Below, one piece after another: positions 22,584-34,379 of a stretch of DNA of 64,000 nucleotides. A program made the position numbers and the translations under genes. This DNA is from Davidsoniella eucalypti. Lineage: Eukaryota > Ascomycota > Sordariomycetes > Microascales > Ceratocystidaceae. Every line of letters starts with the position of its first letter. Positions within the stretch are counted from its first letter, which is position 1. The notes under the pieces are model-generated. The model was not told the origin of the DNA and did not search any database. It was given only the letters and a program-made list of their open reading frames with translations. The DNA lies in assembly GCA_004009845.1 (NCBI GenBank), contig RMBW01000007.1, positions 186,001 to 250,000 of the forward strand, given 5' to 3'.

Positions 22584-25420
22584 CTACATGACTGCCTCCG
22601 GGGCACTCTCGCTGCCATAAGAAGGAGCTGGCTTCTTCTCATTACGCTTCGTGGTGTATTTGGCAAATGTACGTGACAGTGCTCTCTTACAGCTAGCCTT
22701 TTGACTACCGACAAAACTTCCGACAGTGACCTCGATGGCACGGTCGATATCGTCTTGTAAACAGTAATCAGACATACGCATACGGGAGAAGGCTTCGGTG
22801 ATACGCAATACGGCTTCCAAATGACGGACCTATAGACACTTGTGTTAGCGATGGATAGATCCTTTTGGGGAATATCGAAGGTCAAGGGAAGATATAGTAC
22901 TTACTGTGATGGGATAGGCACCCGTAATCATAGATTCACGACGCATATCCGCGAAGAGACGTGAAACCTTGTCGATTTCGATCTGGTACAACTTCGGGCT
23001 TATCTTCCGGCGAGAAAACGTGATATATTTGCGTAGCAGATCTTGAGGGATAGGGCCGTCTTTGCGCACACCCCGGTTCGTCCAGATTTCCAATTCTTTA
23101 AGAGCTTGAATTTCTTCAGCTGTCTGTCTGGGAGGTTGGGGACCAGCTCTACCACCATCTTCCCATCTTTTAAGAGCCTGTGCAGACTTGACGCGCTCTT
23201 CTGCGATAACACGGTCAAGTTCCTCGCGGGACTGGGCCCATAGTGGGTGGCTGACTTCGTGTGAGTCTGTGATGAAGCGAGCAAGACGAGCATCTTCCTC
23301 GGGATCGACGGTATCACGAACAACGCATAGAATATCGAAACGAGACAAGATAGGCTCCGTTAGCTCGACATTGGCGGAGAATGGGATGGTAGAGTTGTAG
23401 CGTCCTCCGATAGGGTTGGCACCAGCGATGATACCACAACGAGCCTGTAGAGTAGTTACGATACCGGCCTTTGAGATAGAGATGGTCTGTTGTTCCATGG
23501 CCTCGTGAATAGACGTACGATCCTGATCGTTCATCTTGTCAAACTCATCAATGAGGCACGTTCCTTTGTCAGCAAGCACGAGAGCACCTCCTTCCAGAGT
23601 CCATTCACTAGTGACAGGATCACGGCGCACACTAGCTGTTAAACCAACTGCACTAGCACCCTGACCGGTAGCAAAGACAGCTCTGTGTGCGGTCTTTTCA
23701 GCATATTTCAACATCTGGGACTTGGCAGTACCAGGGTCACCCAGTAAAAGAACATTGATGTCTCCTCTGATGTGATGCGAGCCCTTGGTGACCTTGGCTA
23801 CACCACCAAAAAGTGATAAGGCAACTGCTGTCTTGATGTCACGATGCCCATAGATACTGGGTGCGATAGAGTCAATGATCTTATCGACGATATTTGGATC
23901 TTTCGCAAGTTTTCTGATATTGCGCTCATCAGCATCGCTGATATTAAAACCCTCGAGATCATCGTTTTCTCTGATGACGTTGTTGGCCTCTAGAATAGTG
24001 GCAAAGACGGGGAAGCCATTGCGATTGTTCAACTGCGCATCATAGCTGTTACGGTAGATACCGACAACTTCGATCTCATCACCAGGCTTGCACGTATCGA
24101 TAAGATCCCATAGCAAAATAACTTCTCTGTGTCTGGGCAGACGGCCAGCAGGGACTTTGCCTGGTGACTCTTGAAGAGTGATCTTTTGGTAGTTGCGGTA
24201 GATTGTCTTTTCTGTGTTGAGAGTGAAAGGGCCTCGAGATTGGCAGTTCATGCAGAAAGTGATCTTCACTTCGACATTGGATTCTTGCTGGAAAGGACCC
24301 AGCGTAACACCACACTTTGTGCAGTCAAACTTGACATACTTGAGTTGAGGGAAAACACCGGTACGACGCGTGACGACACCGCTGATAGATACCAAGCAGT
24401 TAAGATGACTTTGACGAAGCTGGCGAAGAGTGTAACTAATGGGTAGTTTGGTTAAGCGCACATGCACTTCTGGTTGAATGTTTGCGTAATCTGGGAAGTT
24501 CTCGACGAACATGTCCATGGCAACTTCGTCGAAGAGCTTGATAACCTGAGATGGGGCATTGCACAGCATGTACGCAAGAGAAGCGTTATGCTCAGAAAGA
24601 AGATCGTAAGACACCGGTAGTGTTTCAGCGTTGGCAGACGCCAATTCATAGATTTTTGAAGCATAGAGTGACTCGCCATTCTCGTCGATTGCTTGTGTGA
24701 GAAAAGCTTTGAACTGGCGCTGGATAGTACGCTGGGCTGCAGGAGTTGCAACCCAGTCGGCGAGCTCATTGGTCTTCATGTCAGCCAGAGCCTGTGAGCT
24801 CAGTTCTTCCTCGAGAATGTCAACCTCCATCTCATCCGGAGCTTCATCGTACATGTTTCTGCGGCGGCGAGGTTGGGCTGTCAAGTCTAGGATATCATCG
24901 CCCGTATCGCTCATGAAAGCAGGAGGGAGGTTGCGGTTCTGGCTGACTTGCGCATCTCGCTTTGCCATGCTAGCTTCGATAGCTCTCCTAGACGATATGT
25001 CCATAGAGTCGTAGTTTGCGTCATCGATGCCAATGCCCTCGTAAACATCGTCGGAGTGTCTACCGGTATAATCGTCCATGAAGTTGTCGGTGAAAAGATC
25101 AACCTCTCCCTCAGCAAGCTCCTCTAAGTCGTCCAGGTCATCCTCGATATCGAGAATGCGGTCGTCTTCGAGGATATCGTCATCCTCGTCAGCGCCATGG
25201 CGCATTTCAGCGGCCTCCTCCTGCATAGGCGGCGATGAGGGCAAGCCCGGACTGGATCCCATTGACATGTCGTCATCTCCTCTGCCACGGGAGCGTTTTC
25301 TATTAGGCCGAGACGGGCCCAGCTGCGGGCTATCCAGGGGGACAGGTGGGGAACTATCGAAGACACCGCTTTGTTAGTGGGACAAGCATGGCTTTAGGAA
25401 GTCCAATTAGCATACCTCAT
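22584..25420 (-). CDS. MCM2: DNA replication licensing factor MCM2
   Basis: Subunit of the hexameric MCM2-7 replicative helicase. Exons 25420-25416 (only ATGAG), 25353-22905 and 22829-22584 encode 899 residues (yeast Mcm2 is 868). Seen: acidic, histone-binding-like N-terminus; zinc finger CTKCGVTLGPF with CMNCQSRGPF; Walker A GDPGTAKSQ; Walker B CLIDEFDKM; arginine finger SRFD; C-terminal winged-helix region VRHLEAVLRITEAFSRMRMSDY. The start MSSPPVPLDSPQLGPSRPNRKRSRGRG needs the 5-nt exon: ATG AG joined to T. If unspliced, translation could begin at an internal Met at 25,268. MluI and Swi4/6-like boxes lie upstream (see 25,421-25,938), as expected for an S-phase gene. Confidence 0.97.
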
Positions 25421-25938
25421 GGCGAGAGTTGAGCGTCCTGCTTGGATTTATGAAAAGAAAAGAAAATCAGAAAAAAAGGCTATGTTCAAGACTATGCAAG
25501 ACGTGGTGGCCACTGTTGGTTATGGCGTCAATTTGGTAGACAGGTCGATGAGCCGTGATGGATTTTGTTGTAGCTGCTTGTTTGGCTGTGGAGGGGAAAT
25601 TTGGCCCGAAAGCCCACTTTGGCAGGCACGCGTCTATGCTCTAGCAACGCGCAAAGTACGTGTAAAGTGGTTTCGCGCTAGAGTCCAGTGCCATACTAAC
25701 CCTGAAGATAACCCTGAAGATAACCCTGAATCTAGCTGTGAACGCGGCAAGCGCTTATAGTGTGACAAGCTTACCCAGCGCGTTGGACAAACAATATTTT
25801 GCTTGGAGCACATATAGTGAGGCTGCAACCATTATCGCGGATGCTTCATATATTGAGGTCTTTTGCATAAAAGCCTTTTACATCTGTTTCCATCATAGTA
25901 TTGTGTCTTCATCTGAAATTACTACAATAAGCTTCACT
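25421..25938. promoter_or_regulatory. Shared promoter of MCM2 and the UBR7-like gene, with MCB and SCB boxes
   Basis: ACGCGT (MluI cell-cycle box, the MBF site) is at 25,628-25,633 and TTTCGCG (reverse of the CGCGAAA Swi4/6 core) at 25,671-25,677, about 210-260 bp upstream of the MCM2 start. MBF/SBF sites are the established control of MCM genes in yeasts; their use here is inferred. A short tandem repeat of ATAACCCTGAAG units lies at about 25,698-25,731. Confidence 0.6.
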
Positions 25939-27634
25939 ATGAGCGCACTAGAAGATACTAAAGCCAAATGTGGCGCGGAACGCAGCAACAGCATGTCGCA
26001 GCAGTCCAATACATCTCAAACGGCTGCAGAGTATGTTGGGTCTGCTATGATAAGAAGATATTCCATTAACTAACATGGTCGCAGGTTTTTGCGTGAGCAA
26101 ATCCAGCTCGAGGCAGATGCCCGCGAAGCTATGCCTTATGTAAGTCATCAACATATCTTGTTAGTCTTTTATATTGTTTTATCACTAACATGGCCCATAT
26201 CAGAGCATCGATACTTGCACATATTCTCGAGGGCCTCTACGCCAAAGCATTTTTTCATGTCTGACTTGCAACCCGCCGCCTTCTGATCCGTCGGAGCCGT
26301 ATGAAAAAGCGGCCGGCATCTGCTATGCTTGTTCAGTCCAGTGCCATGGTGATCATGAGCTTGTTGAGATTTTCGCCAAACGCAACTTTACTTGTGACTG
26401 CGGGACTGATCGTATGCCATCAACAAGTCCATGCAATCTTCGTTCTGGAACGACTGCAGGCAAGAATGGCGCCACTAATGACAAGTCATCGGATACCAAT
26501 CTTTACAATCACAACTTCAGGAACTTGTTCTGTAGCTGTAATCAGCTCTACGATCCCCATGCACAGGTTTCCACTATGTTTCAATGCATCGGCTTGGGAT
26601 CGCATCTTGATGGTGGTTGTGGAGAAGACTGGTATCACCCGGGTTGCTTGGTTGGTCTTGGCCCGAAATGGTACGAGGCTGATCAAATCAAAGAAGGAAA
26701 GCAGCCAGCTGTCAATCTTGGAGAAGACGATGAAGATGAGACGCCATTGCCAAAAGGCTTTCCAGAAGAGGATGCATTCGACACTTTTATCTGCTTCAAA
26801 TGTGTTGAGGCCTACCCGTTTGTCAAGAAATACGCCGACCAACATGGCTTCCTCCCCCCAGTGTTCACGAAGCCAGCCACGGATGATAAAGTCGAGGAAG
26901 AAATTATCAAACCAGATAATCCTCCATCTACGGCAGACGCAGCACCCAATGCTCTTCAGAGTACAGAGCCAATCGAAGAGAAACCTCCTCTAGAGTCTAA
27001 GAAGCGTAAGGCCGATGATCTCCTTCACCCAAACGAGGCTGGTGAAGATAATGAGGTTAAACGAGCTAAGACCGCCAGTGTTGAGCCTACTGGAGACGAG
27101 GAAAGGGTCATGGTAGATCAAGTCTTAGGCAAAGACGAACCAGCCCCAACACTAGCCAGGTGCAAGGTAGATGCTGTGACAGTACCCGATGGTCAGTTCA
27201 GTCTGTTCTGCAAGGAGGGCTTTCGCTCTGAATTCTGTACTTGTACCTCATGCCATATCTTATTCTCCGATCATTTACAACTTATCGAAGAGGAGGAGAC
27301 ATATGAACCATCGATCTCGGATGGCTCTGCAGCTGGAGGTGGCTCTACAGTTGGCAGCGGAAGTATCTACGAACGTGGTGAGAACGCTCTCAAGAATGTT
27401 GACCGTGTCCGTGCCATCGAAGGTGTCATGGCATATAATATGATGAAGGAGAAATTAAAGCCCTTCTTCGAAGAATTCGCTGGAAGTGGAAAGGCGATCA
27501 GTGCCGACGACATCAAAGATTACTTTGCTAAGTTGCGTGGTGATGAGCAGGGAATCAAGGATGCTCGACAAGCTGCCAATACCAGTGGTTCTGCCGCCGA
27601 GTCTGATAAGCGCAAGGAGCAGGATGGTTGTTAA
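25939..27634 (+). CDS. mlo2: UBR7/Mlo2-like protein with UBR box and PHD finger
   Basis: Putative ubiquitin ligase or N-recognin-like chromatin protein; animal UBR7 and S. pombe Mlo2 are the relatives. Exons 25939-26030, 26085-26139 and 26204-27634 give 525 residues. Seen: CTYSRGPLRQSIFSCLTC, then GICYACSVQCHGDHELVE and FTCDCGT, the Cys/His series of a UBR-type zinc finger; then LFCSCNQLYDP, MFQCIGL, CGEDWYHPGCLVGLGP and FICFKCVEAYPFVKKY, a PHD finger. An acidic, Lys-rich linker with the basic KKRKADD follows (possible nuclear signal), then a second Cys cluster SEFCTCTSC. The C-terminal region carries SGKAISADDIKDYFAKLR. Its start lies 518 bp from MCM2, divergent. Confidence 0.92.
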
Positions 27635-28043
27635 TGTCAATATTGACCCCCACAGGGGGGGTTTAGTTAGTATTACATATATAGATTGGCTAGAACAGAA
27701 CATACAATCATACAATTACAGTTGTTAGAGATGCGATGATACGAACAGTTCAGTTAAAGGTCTATATCGACTTCATAGAAATTCTCAAAAAAAAAAACAA
27801 ATATTGTTATGTAAACTTCTATCAAAATAATTATCGACCCAATATCCAGCTCTTTTATGAACTCCCGTGAACTCCTAAAATTCATGTTTCCTCTCACCTT
27901 GATGATTACGGTGTTTGTTGTCGTTTGAACATTAGTCGACATATGTTAATGTCATGATTGCATATCCTAGTCATGAGATTTCGAGTGCCCTTCGTTTCTT
28001 GTACCGAAGCTCTTAGGGTGGCGAACGCGCCGGATCTCAAATA
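27635..28043. other. Intergenic, convergent 3' flanks
   Basis: AT-rich spacer between the UBR7-like (+) and MARVEL-type (-) genes, with an A-run at 27,788. Nothing coding seen. Confidence 0.5.
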
Positions 28044-28645
28044 CTAGATGGCCATCTCTTGAGCAACAGAACCCTCAGTGTAGCTACCACTGGTCTGCGG
28101 GGGGTAATGCGACGAAGATATGCCAGTCACAGTCGATTTGGAGCTATAGTCGACGCGGTTACGGCCTTGCCGACTTGCCTTCCAGTCCATGAGCAGGAAG
28201 GCAGTCAAGATACCCCAGATAAAGAAGGCAAATGCCGAGGCGGCTTGAGTAACTCGTTGGATATTGTTAGGATGATGGGGAAACCCAACCCATACGGCCA
28301 ACCCAATGGCCGCAGTAAACCAGAAGACATCGGTAGAGAAAAGAAGGATTAGGGAAACGCTACGTCTGAAGAGCTTAGGAATGAAGTTGGAGATGATATA
28401 GGTGTAGGCGAGCGCAAGCATGGTCCAGATGACAGAGAACAAGGTGAATTTGGCAAAGTTCTTCTCGCCGGTAATTTGATGAACCACTTGATAGGAGCAA
28501 TGATGTTAGAGGCTTGTCATATACTGCGGAGCTGGTATATCATATTAGAGGATAACTTACTAGCCGATGAAAGCCCAATCTGAATTACGATGAAGAACAT
28601 CAGTATTACCAGGAGAACCTGGCTTTTGGTGTATTCGATAGACAT
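28044..28645 (-). CDS. MARVEL-type four-helix membrane protein
   Basis: Small integral membrane protein, probably of the plasma membrane or vesicles; function unknown. Exons 28645-28561 and 28486-28044 encode 175 residues. Four hydrophobic segments: VLLVILMFFIVIQIGLSSA, FTLFSVIWTMLALAYTYIIS, LILLFSTDVFWFTAAIGLAV and ASAFAFFIWGILTAFLLMDW, followed by a hydrophilic tail (DYSSKSTVTGISSSHYPP). The layout and the late DVFWFTAAIGLAVW fit fungal MARVEL domains. Splicing uses donor GTAAGT and an unusual CAAG acceptor, with CTAAC branch point 20 nt before it. A 3' UTR-like AT-rich region follows. Confidence 0.82.
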
Positions 28646-30047
28646 TGTGGATATCTTGGTAATGCAAGGTACGAGATAGATGTAAGATAAGTGAAAAGAG
28701 GGAAGAAGAATAGAAAAGAAGAGAGAGTAGGATGACAGACACAAAGAAACGTCGAATAAATGACCGATGTGACAACCGTTTGAAGAGCACGAACGATGGG
28801 GAACAAAGGTTGGTTGACAGGTAAAGAGGTCTGATTAATATGTTTGTGATCAGGAATGTAGACGCCTAAATCCTTATAGATCAAAAGCCGAGAGTGTTGT
28901 TATATAAGTAGACGTGTAAAGCCCAAAAAAGGTCGGGTATAGTTGAATCACTGTATCTTTTGAAGAGCACAGACAGTAAATCGGGGCTAGCGTTGTAAAT
29001 CCTGCTGTCTATTGTTCTAGTTGTTCTATTATAGATTTTTCTGCTTCGATATCGCGGAATCTCGCGGTTTCTCGCCGTATTGGGAACCTAGTCAGGCAGG
29101 GCTAGAACGAAAAATCAACCAGTCTATACCGATTTTACACCAAAAAAGCACTCGTAGGAATGGTTCTATTCGATATTTAAAGCTACAATGGCTTGTCGGC
29201 ACTGGCCTATGTAAAGATTTTAGCAATCTCGGAAAAGACGAGGACAACCAGCGCTGTCAGACAAAAGAAAGGTTTAGTCCCGAATAGGAATAGTAGAAGC
29301 TAATAGTTTGGGTCGAAAAATAAGTAGTGGAAGACAGTCGAAAATAGAGGCGAATCAGTCATCGGTAGGGGGACGAGCAAGTAGAAATAGAAATAGAAAT
29401 GAAAGCGAGTTCCAAGTCCCTGCGAGGGGGATCCAATCACGGCGACGGTCTATCATGTGGGCAGTGTTTTGAATACATTGTAATCTCATCGGACAGTTAC
29501 AATGGCAGCCGCCGGAAGTTTGTGTGCAAGATAAGCGCTGGCTCACTACAGCTTCGAGGTTCTACGGCATTGCGCGTGAATATGTGATATATATGCATTG
29601 GCAGCCATTTATACTGGCAAGGCGTCTAAGCCAGGATGTCAACGTCAAATGCACAGCAGCGTTTATTCCTAGCGCTTTCTAGGGCTTCTAGTGATGATTG
29701 TCAGCTGTCAAACGAGATCAATTTCAAGGGCTTGTTGTTTATGTCTCGTATATATGCAAACACGCTGTTTGTGTTTATTTCGTCCTACTTAACTTGTCTT
29801 TTCTAATTCTGCTGCCTGGTCGTTCAAACTGACATGATCTGCCCCACTCTTTTGCATCAGCGGCTTTGTTGTCGTTGGTAGTAATAGCCGCCTCGTCTCA
29901 TCGCGGCCTGTATCATAGAGCAACGATATCATGGTGTAACAAAGTAAAGCTGATTGCATCAGTATCTACCAATGTAGAGAGGCATGCATATAAGCCACGG
30001 CACAACCGAAACTATTTCCTGCCCTGTTATAAAAAAGTATAAAAAAG
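28646..30047. other. Gene-poor intergenic region
   Basis: Contains the 5' leader of the MARVEL-type gene and about 1 kb with no convincing gene. A short (AGAAAT) repeat lies at about 29,383-29,401. The small open frames show no conserved motif. Confidence 0.4.
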
Positions 30048-30608
30048 GGAGTTTGACATAAAAATGGTGACTTCTAATAAGAGGTACTTGGCCCCACAGA
30101 ATATTATGTACTTCCTATGTAGTATTCGAAAGCTGCCAGCTGCCAGATACCAGAGTGATTTTTTTTCTTTTTTCTTTTTTCTTTTTTTAATTCCTTATAG
30201 AGCTATAGAGCTATGAAAATGTGTGTTAGGCATATGTACAAATAAATTCAAAAATCTAACTTACAATGCTAAAGCACTTGTTCAATATATATGTATATAT
30301 ACCAAAAGCTTTCAAAATGTATTCAACAACAATAAAAAATATGTAAATACTTAACCAAAACCTCAAAAGAAAAAACCAGAACATAAACACTAGTCTTCCG
30401 CTGCTAAAGCCAGCTGCCTATCTGTACACCAATGGGCCCTCTCATCATCCATGTTGCAGATCAGACTCAACCCCTCTTGAGCCTCTACATCTACCAGCTG
30501 GCAGCATTTGGCGACTATGTAGGAAGTACATAATATTTTGTGGAGCTAAGTACCCTTTCTTGGTCCCCACTTTTATGTCCTATTTTATTTATTATCATTT
30601 TACGTCTT
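30048..30608. mobile_element. Putative non-autonomous element with long inverted ends
   Basis: The left end (30,048-30,155) and the right end (30,478-30,606) are inverted copies of one another. Left reads GACATAAAA, GGTACTTGG, CCCCACAGAATATTATGTA, CTTCCTATGTAG, GCTGCCAGCTGCC; right, read in reverse, gives GACGTAAAA, GGTACTTAG, CTCCACAAAATATTATGTA, CTTCCTACATAG, GCTGCCAGCTGG. No transposase frame lies between. The left 280 bp are the second copy of the sequence upstream of the aminotransferase at 6,563. The right boundary motif TTTTACGTCTTTATGTGGAT is repeated near 49,674. Class (MITE or fold-back) is undecided; no target-site duplication was identified. Confidence 0.6.
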
Positions 30609-32115
30609 TATGTGGATCACGTATATGTCAACTAATACTCAAACTTCTTTACTTTCGGTAAGGGTTAGCACATGTCAACTATCTTATCTACACGTGACTG
30701 CTAATCACGAAAGTTGGTATAAATTATGCTGTCTGTGCTCATTTATGAATTATAACTTGTGCCTATATTCTTCGTTTGATCCAATCCTTTCCTTGTCTAC
30801 CATGCATGAATTAAGCTCCTGACGAATCGATGAAAGGTTTCGTCGACAACCATACAAAAGCCTCAAAGCAATCAAGCAACCACCATAGCCCTAATTTGTT
30901 ACTCAATGTAATCACAAAGGCGAGGCTGAGTCCAGAGTCCTATCACAGTAGTATGACCGTTACTCGCTAGTTGTCCAACCTCCCAATCGACATGATATGT
31001 TACTACAATCAGCAGTCGGCTCAGCCACTAGGAAGGTCACACTCCATTATTAACACCTGGAGATGGAGACCACATGTGCCGTGCCGTATAAGGCAAGGAA
31101 AATAGTATCTCCTGCAGTCGCTTACTAGGGTATATGACATGTAGTACTCCAACAGCAAGCTTTTGCTCTCCAACGCATGAAAACTTGACAGGAATACAAG
31201 CCATCCAAACGGCGTAACCCTAATTAGATGTACATGACATCTTGATCTGTAAATAAAGGGTAGCTTCTCAATAAGATCGGTATGTAAATCTTCATAGCTC
31301 TATAGCTCCATAAGATAAATGAATTAAAAAAAGAAAAAAAAAAAGATCGGTATGTTGCATAAATGTCGTACCTGACAAAAGTATATATGATGCTACAATA
31401 GTCAAGCTGTGACCGAAACATATTTAGTGCCGCTTAGTTTGAAATGCAGATCACGGGTCACCAATTTGATCTCAGTGAGCATAAAGCCGCGCCTGAACAA
31501 GTCCCAAAACGGCCTATTGGCTAGACAAGCACTATGCTTAATTGGTACTGTTGCCGTTGCGCCTTACGGCGACCTTTTTTATCCAACAAAACGTACAACT
31601 ATATGCACATATATATTATGTACTTTGATTCGATTTGATTATATTAACATCTATCCAATCAATATGTTATGTGCTATACTATGGTGGTCCCTTGCCGTAC
31701 AATATCATGGCATGAGACCAGTGGAGAGACCTGGGGTATAGCCGAACCGATAACTTCTTCTTACTCACAGACCAGGGTTAAGTGGCAAGGTGATATTGTT
31801 CTTCAGGGGTTGCTGTACTAGCATTTGGTCAGGCGATCGTACTAGTATAGCTTCATCAATGGGAAGCTAGCTCGAAAGATTTCCACAAGCGGTCAGGACT
31901 ACATATTGGCGTGCATGACTTCATCGTCTCATAGTTTTACATTGTCAAAATTGCCTGAGACGAAAATTATATAAGAGGGGCTGTAGTTTCCAATCTATTT
32001 TCCTCTGATTGTCATCCTCCTATAGTATCTTATAAGTCACTCATCTTTCTACATATCACTAACTACTTTGAAATATATACTTATCTCTCAATTCACTAAA
32101 TCACATCTTTTCAAA
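30609..32115. other. Intergenic with a fragment of the dispersed repeat
   Basis: No gene seen. At about 31,290-31,345 lies a copy of the motif CTTCATAGCTCTATAGCTCC followed by ATAAGATAAATGAATTAAAA and an A-rich run, inverse to the motif inside the element at 30,190-30,225. The last 140 bp form the C/T-rich leader of the RPEL gene. Confidence 0.5.
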
Positions 32116-32488
32116 ATGGAAAACGTCGACCAGTCTCCCATCGTTGCCTCTCCCGAGCGCAAGAACAGCTTAGAAACTCACCTTCAACACCGGCCCACAC
32201 GTGATGATCTTGTTTGCAGTAAGTCATCATGTCTTTAATTTTCCACTGACTAGATGCAACTTCATTCTCGCTATTCATCTACTGACTATTGGCCCTCCCA
32301 CAGAGAACATCCTACCCTCATCTCATGCTGCTCCCGCTATCCAGGCTCATCAACTTGATCTCCAAAAAAGCATGCGTGCCGATACCCTGAGGGAGAAGAT
32401 TTCCCATCGTCCTACACCCGATACTCTCATCAAGAAGGGTGTCTTGACCGAAGACCCCCGTTCGCCATCCGATGATGATAGTGCTTAG
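32116..32488 (+). CDS. Small RPEL-repeat protein
   Basis: Exons 32116-32218 and 32304-32488 encode 95 residues. Two RPEL-type motifs are visible: SLETHLQHRPTRDDLVCKNI (residues about 19-38, across the splice) and LREKISHRPTPDTLIKKGVL (about 66-85), with RP-T followed by an acidic-Leu core. In animals RPEL repeats bind G-actin; small fungal proteins with two repeats are common and their role is not established. The C-terminus is acidic and Ser-rich (DPRSPSDDDSA). The splice joins A with AG to give Lys and restores the first repeat. Confidence 0.88.
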
Positions 32489-33049
32489 ATATGCCTATCG
32501 ATAGGAAAAACAATCTCGCCAAACAAGAAATGAATATCTTTCAACGGCGAGAATGGTTGTTATGAATCGTTGACGATGCGTTTGAATTTGGGGCGTTTTG
32601 TACTAGTCTTTGTCTATTTCGCTTTTTGAAGTTCAATTTCACTATTATTTTCATGTTACAACATGTCTGTTTTTAATAATATTTCCTTTCAAGGCTTGCC
32701 GTGATTTTGATGTCATTTCAAATTATCGTTATTTTACTTCCATCATCATCTCATGATTTTAGCAGCACGACTTGACCCTGTGGTGAATGAGGAGTACAAA
32801 TCTTAGGGTTCAGACATGTGCGATGTGTCCAGCCATGGACCCACTTTTAAGATACTCTTCTGTCTGAATGAAGCCAGATATGCAACCGCTTAGCGCCCAG
32901 CGTTTCAGTCCAGATGGAGAAGCTCAACCTTGCAACTTGGAGAGCTAGTTTCAAGCCCGCGGCGCTGTTCAAGATTATTTTGTCTCTTGAGACATTTCAT
33001 TCTTCATTCTTGTTCACTGACATCACTAACCAAACTATACATACCAACC
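32489..33049. other. Intergenic
   Basis: 3' flank of the RPEL gene and promoter of the FKBP gene. AT-rich at 32,620-32,740. No gene seen. Confidence 0.5.
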
Positions 33050-34208
33050 ATGAAGTTCCTTGCTGTTCTTGCCGCTTTTGCTGCCGTGGCCTCGGCCGCC
33101 GAGACTTCAGACTCCGGACTGATCATAGATGCCACTGAAGAGTACGAGTGCGATAGACGCTCGCAGAAGGGCGATACTATTTACGTGCACTACACTGGCA
33201 CGCTCGAGAAGACCGGAAAGCAGTTCGACTCTAGTGAGTATAGCTTATACTACTCTTTTACGAAGCATATCTTACAGCATAGTGTTGGATAAAGTATCGA
33301 CTTTGCTGGTGTGACCCGACTGACTCTTTTCCTTAGGTGTTGACCGTGGCACTCCCTTCTCGTTCAAGCTTGGCGGTGGCCAGGTCATTAAGGGGTTTGT
33401 TTCTTCTACAGACAATGCCGGTGCTATTGTGGCGGCCATTGGCTGATCGACTATGCTATTTTGGAGGTACCTGTATACTAACAAGATACACAGCTGGGAC
33501 GAGGGACTGCTGGACATGTGCATTGGCGATAAGCGGTAAGTAACATACAACTTCTTTCCACGTTGCTTCTATTAGATCTCTAACGCTGGCTTTTTCTAGC
33601 ACTTTGACCATCCCTCCCGAGCTTGGCTACGGCAACCGCAACATGGGCCCCATCCCCGCTGGATCTACTCTGAGTATGGCGTACCCTTCACCAGATATTC
33701 AAGGATAACATTCAAGCTTTCCCTTGACATGACTTGAGCCCCTCAACATATGCAGTCTATTCGCCCATGGACGAAAATCCTACATAAACCGAGAATCGCT
33801 TTGTGCAATACATCCCCTCCCCCCCCCTTGATACGCGAAGTATACGACAAGGAATAGAAACGAGCACGATGAGATTTTGTGGTAAAGAAACTAACACAGT
33901 AGCGCTTTTGATAAGTCTTCACCACTGAAATGATGAGCATCAAGGGCGTCACCAAGCCTGACCCGCTTGTCCCTAAGCCTAAGGTGTCAGAGACGCCCGC
34001 TCCCGCCGCGGAAGAAGAAGAGCAAGAGGAGGACGAGCCTAAGCAGACTACGACTATTCCCGCGGCTACTGAGACCGAGGCTAGCGAGTCCACCGTGAGT
34101 ACAGATCTATTCTTTCACGATCGTCAATATGGCCCATGAACTTAACAATCTCTATCTTTTTATCATCAGGAGACCCAGACCCAGACCAAGACCAAGGATG
34201 AATTGTAA
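33050..34208 (+). CDS. FPR2: ER-resident FKBP-type peptidyl-prolyl isomerase with KDEL tail
   Basis: Catalyses cis-trans proline isomerisation in the ER lumen (FKBP2 group). Exons 33050-33233, 33337-33394, 33494-33535, 33600-33673, 33916-34094 and 34170-34208 give 191 residues. Seen: signal peptide MKFLAVLAAFAAVASA; the FKBP core [58 protein letters not shown]; then an acidic extension (AAEEEEQEEDE) and the ER-retrieval signal KDEL. Intron 4 is long (242 nt) beside neighbours of 64-105 nt. Its acceptor (ATAAG) was chosen because it restores STLIFTTEM. The intron also contains a run of nine or more C near 33,829. Confidence 0.93.
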
Positions 34209-34379
34209 ATATGTGTTTCAAAGATACCATAACCAGAAATTTGCAATATATTTGTTTACTTTGACCCGTATACCACCGGAAGACTGAAAGAAGAGTATCA
34301 CTGTGATTTCTTTATTCGTTGTTCGAATTCATGTTCTCGTTATTCATTATTTGTACAACTCTCGTGACGGCTGGCAGTA

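Noticed and set aside
34321..34335. GTTCGAATTC resembling a tRNA B box
   Set aside because: No A box or cloverleaf around it.
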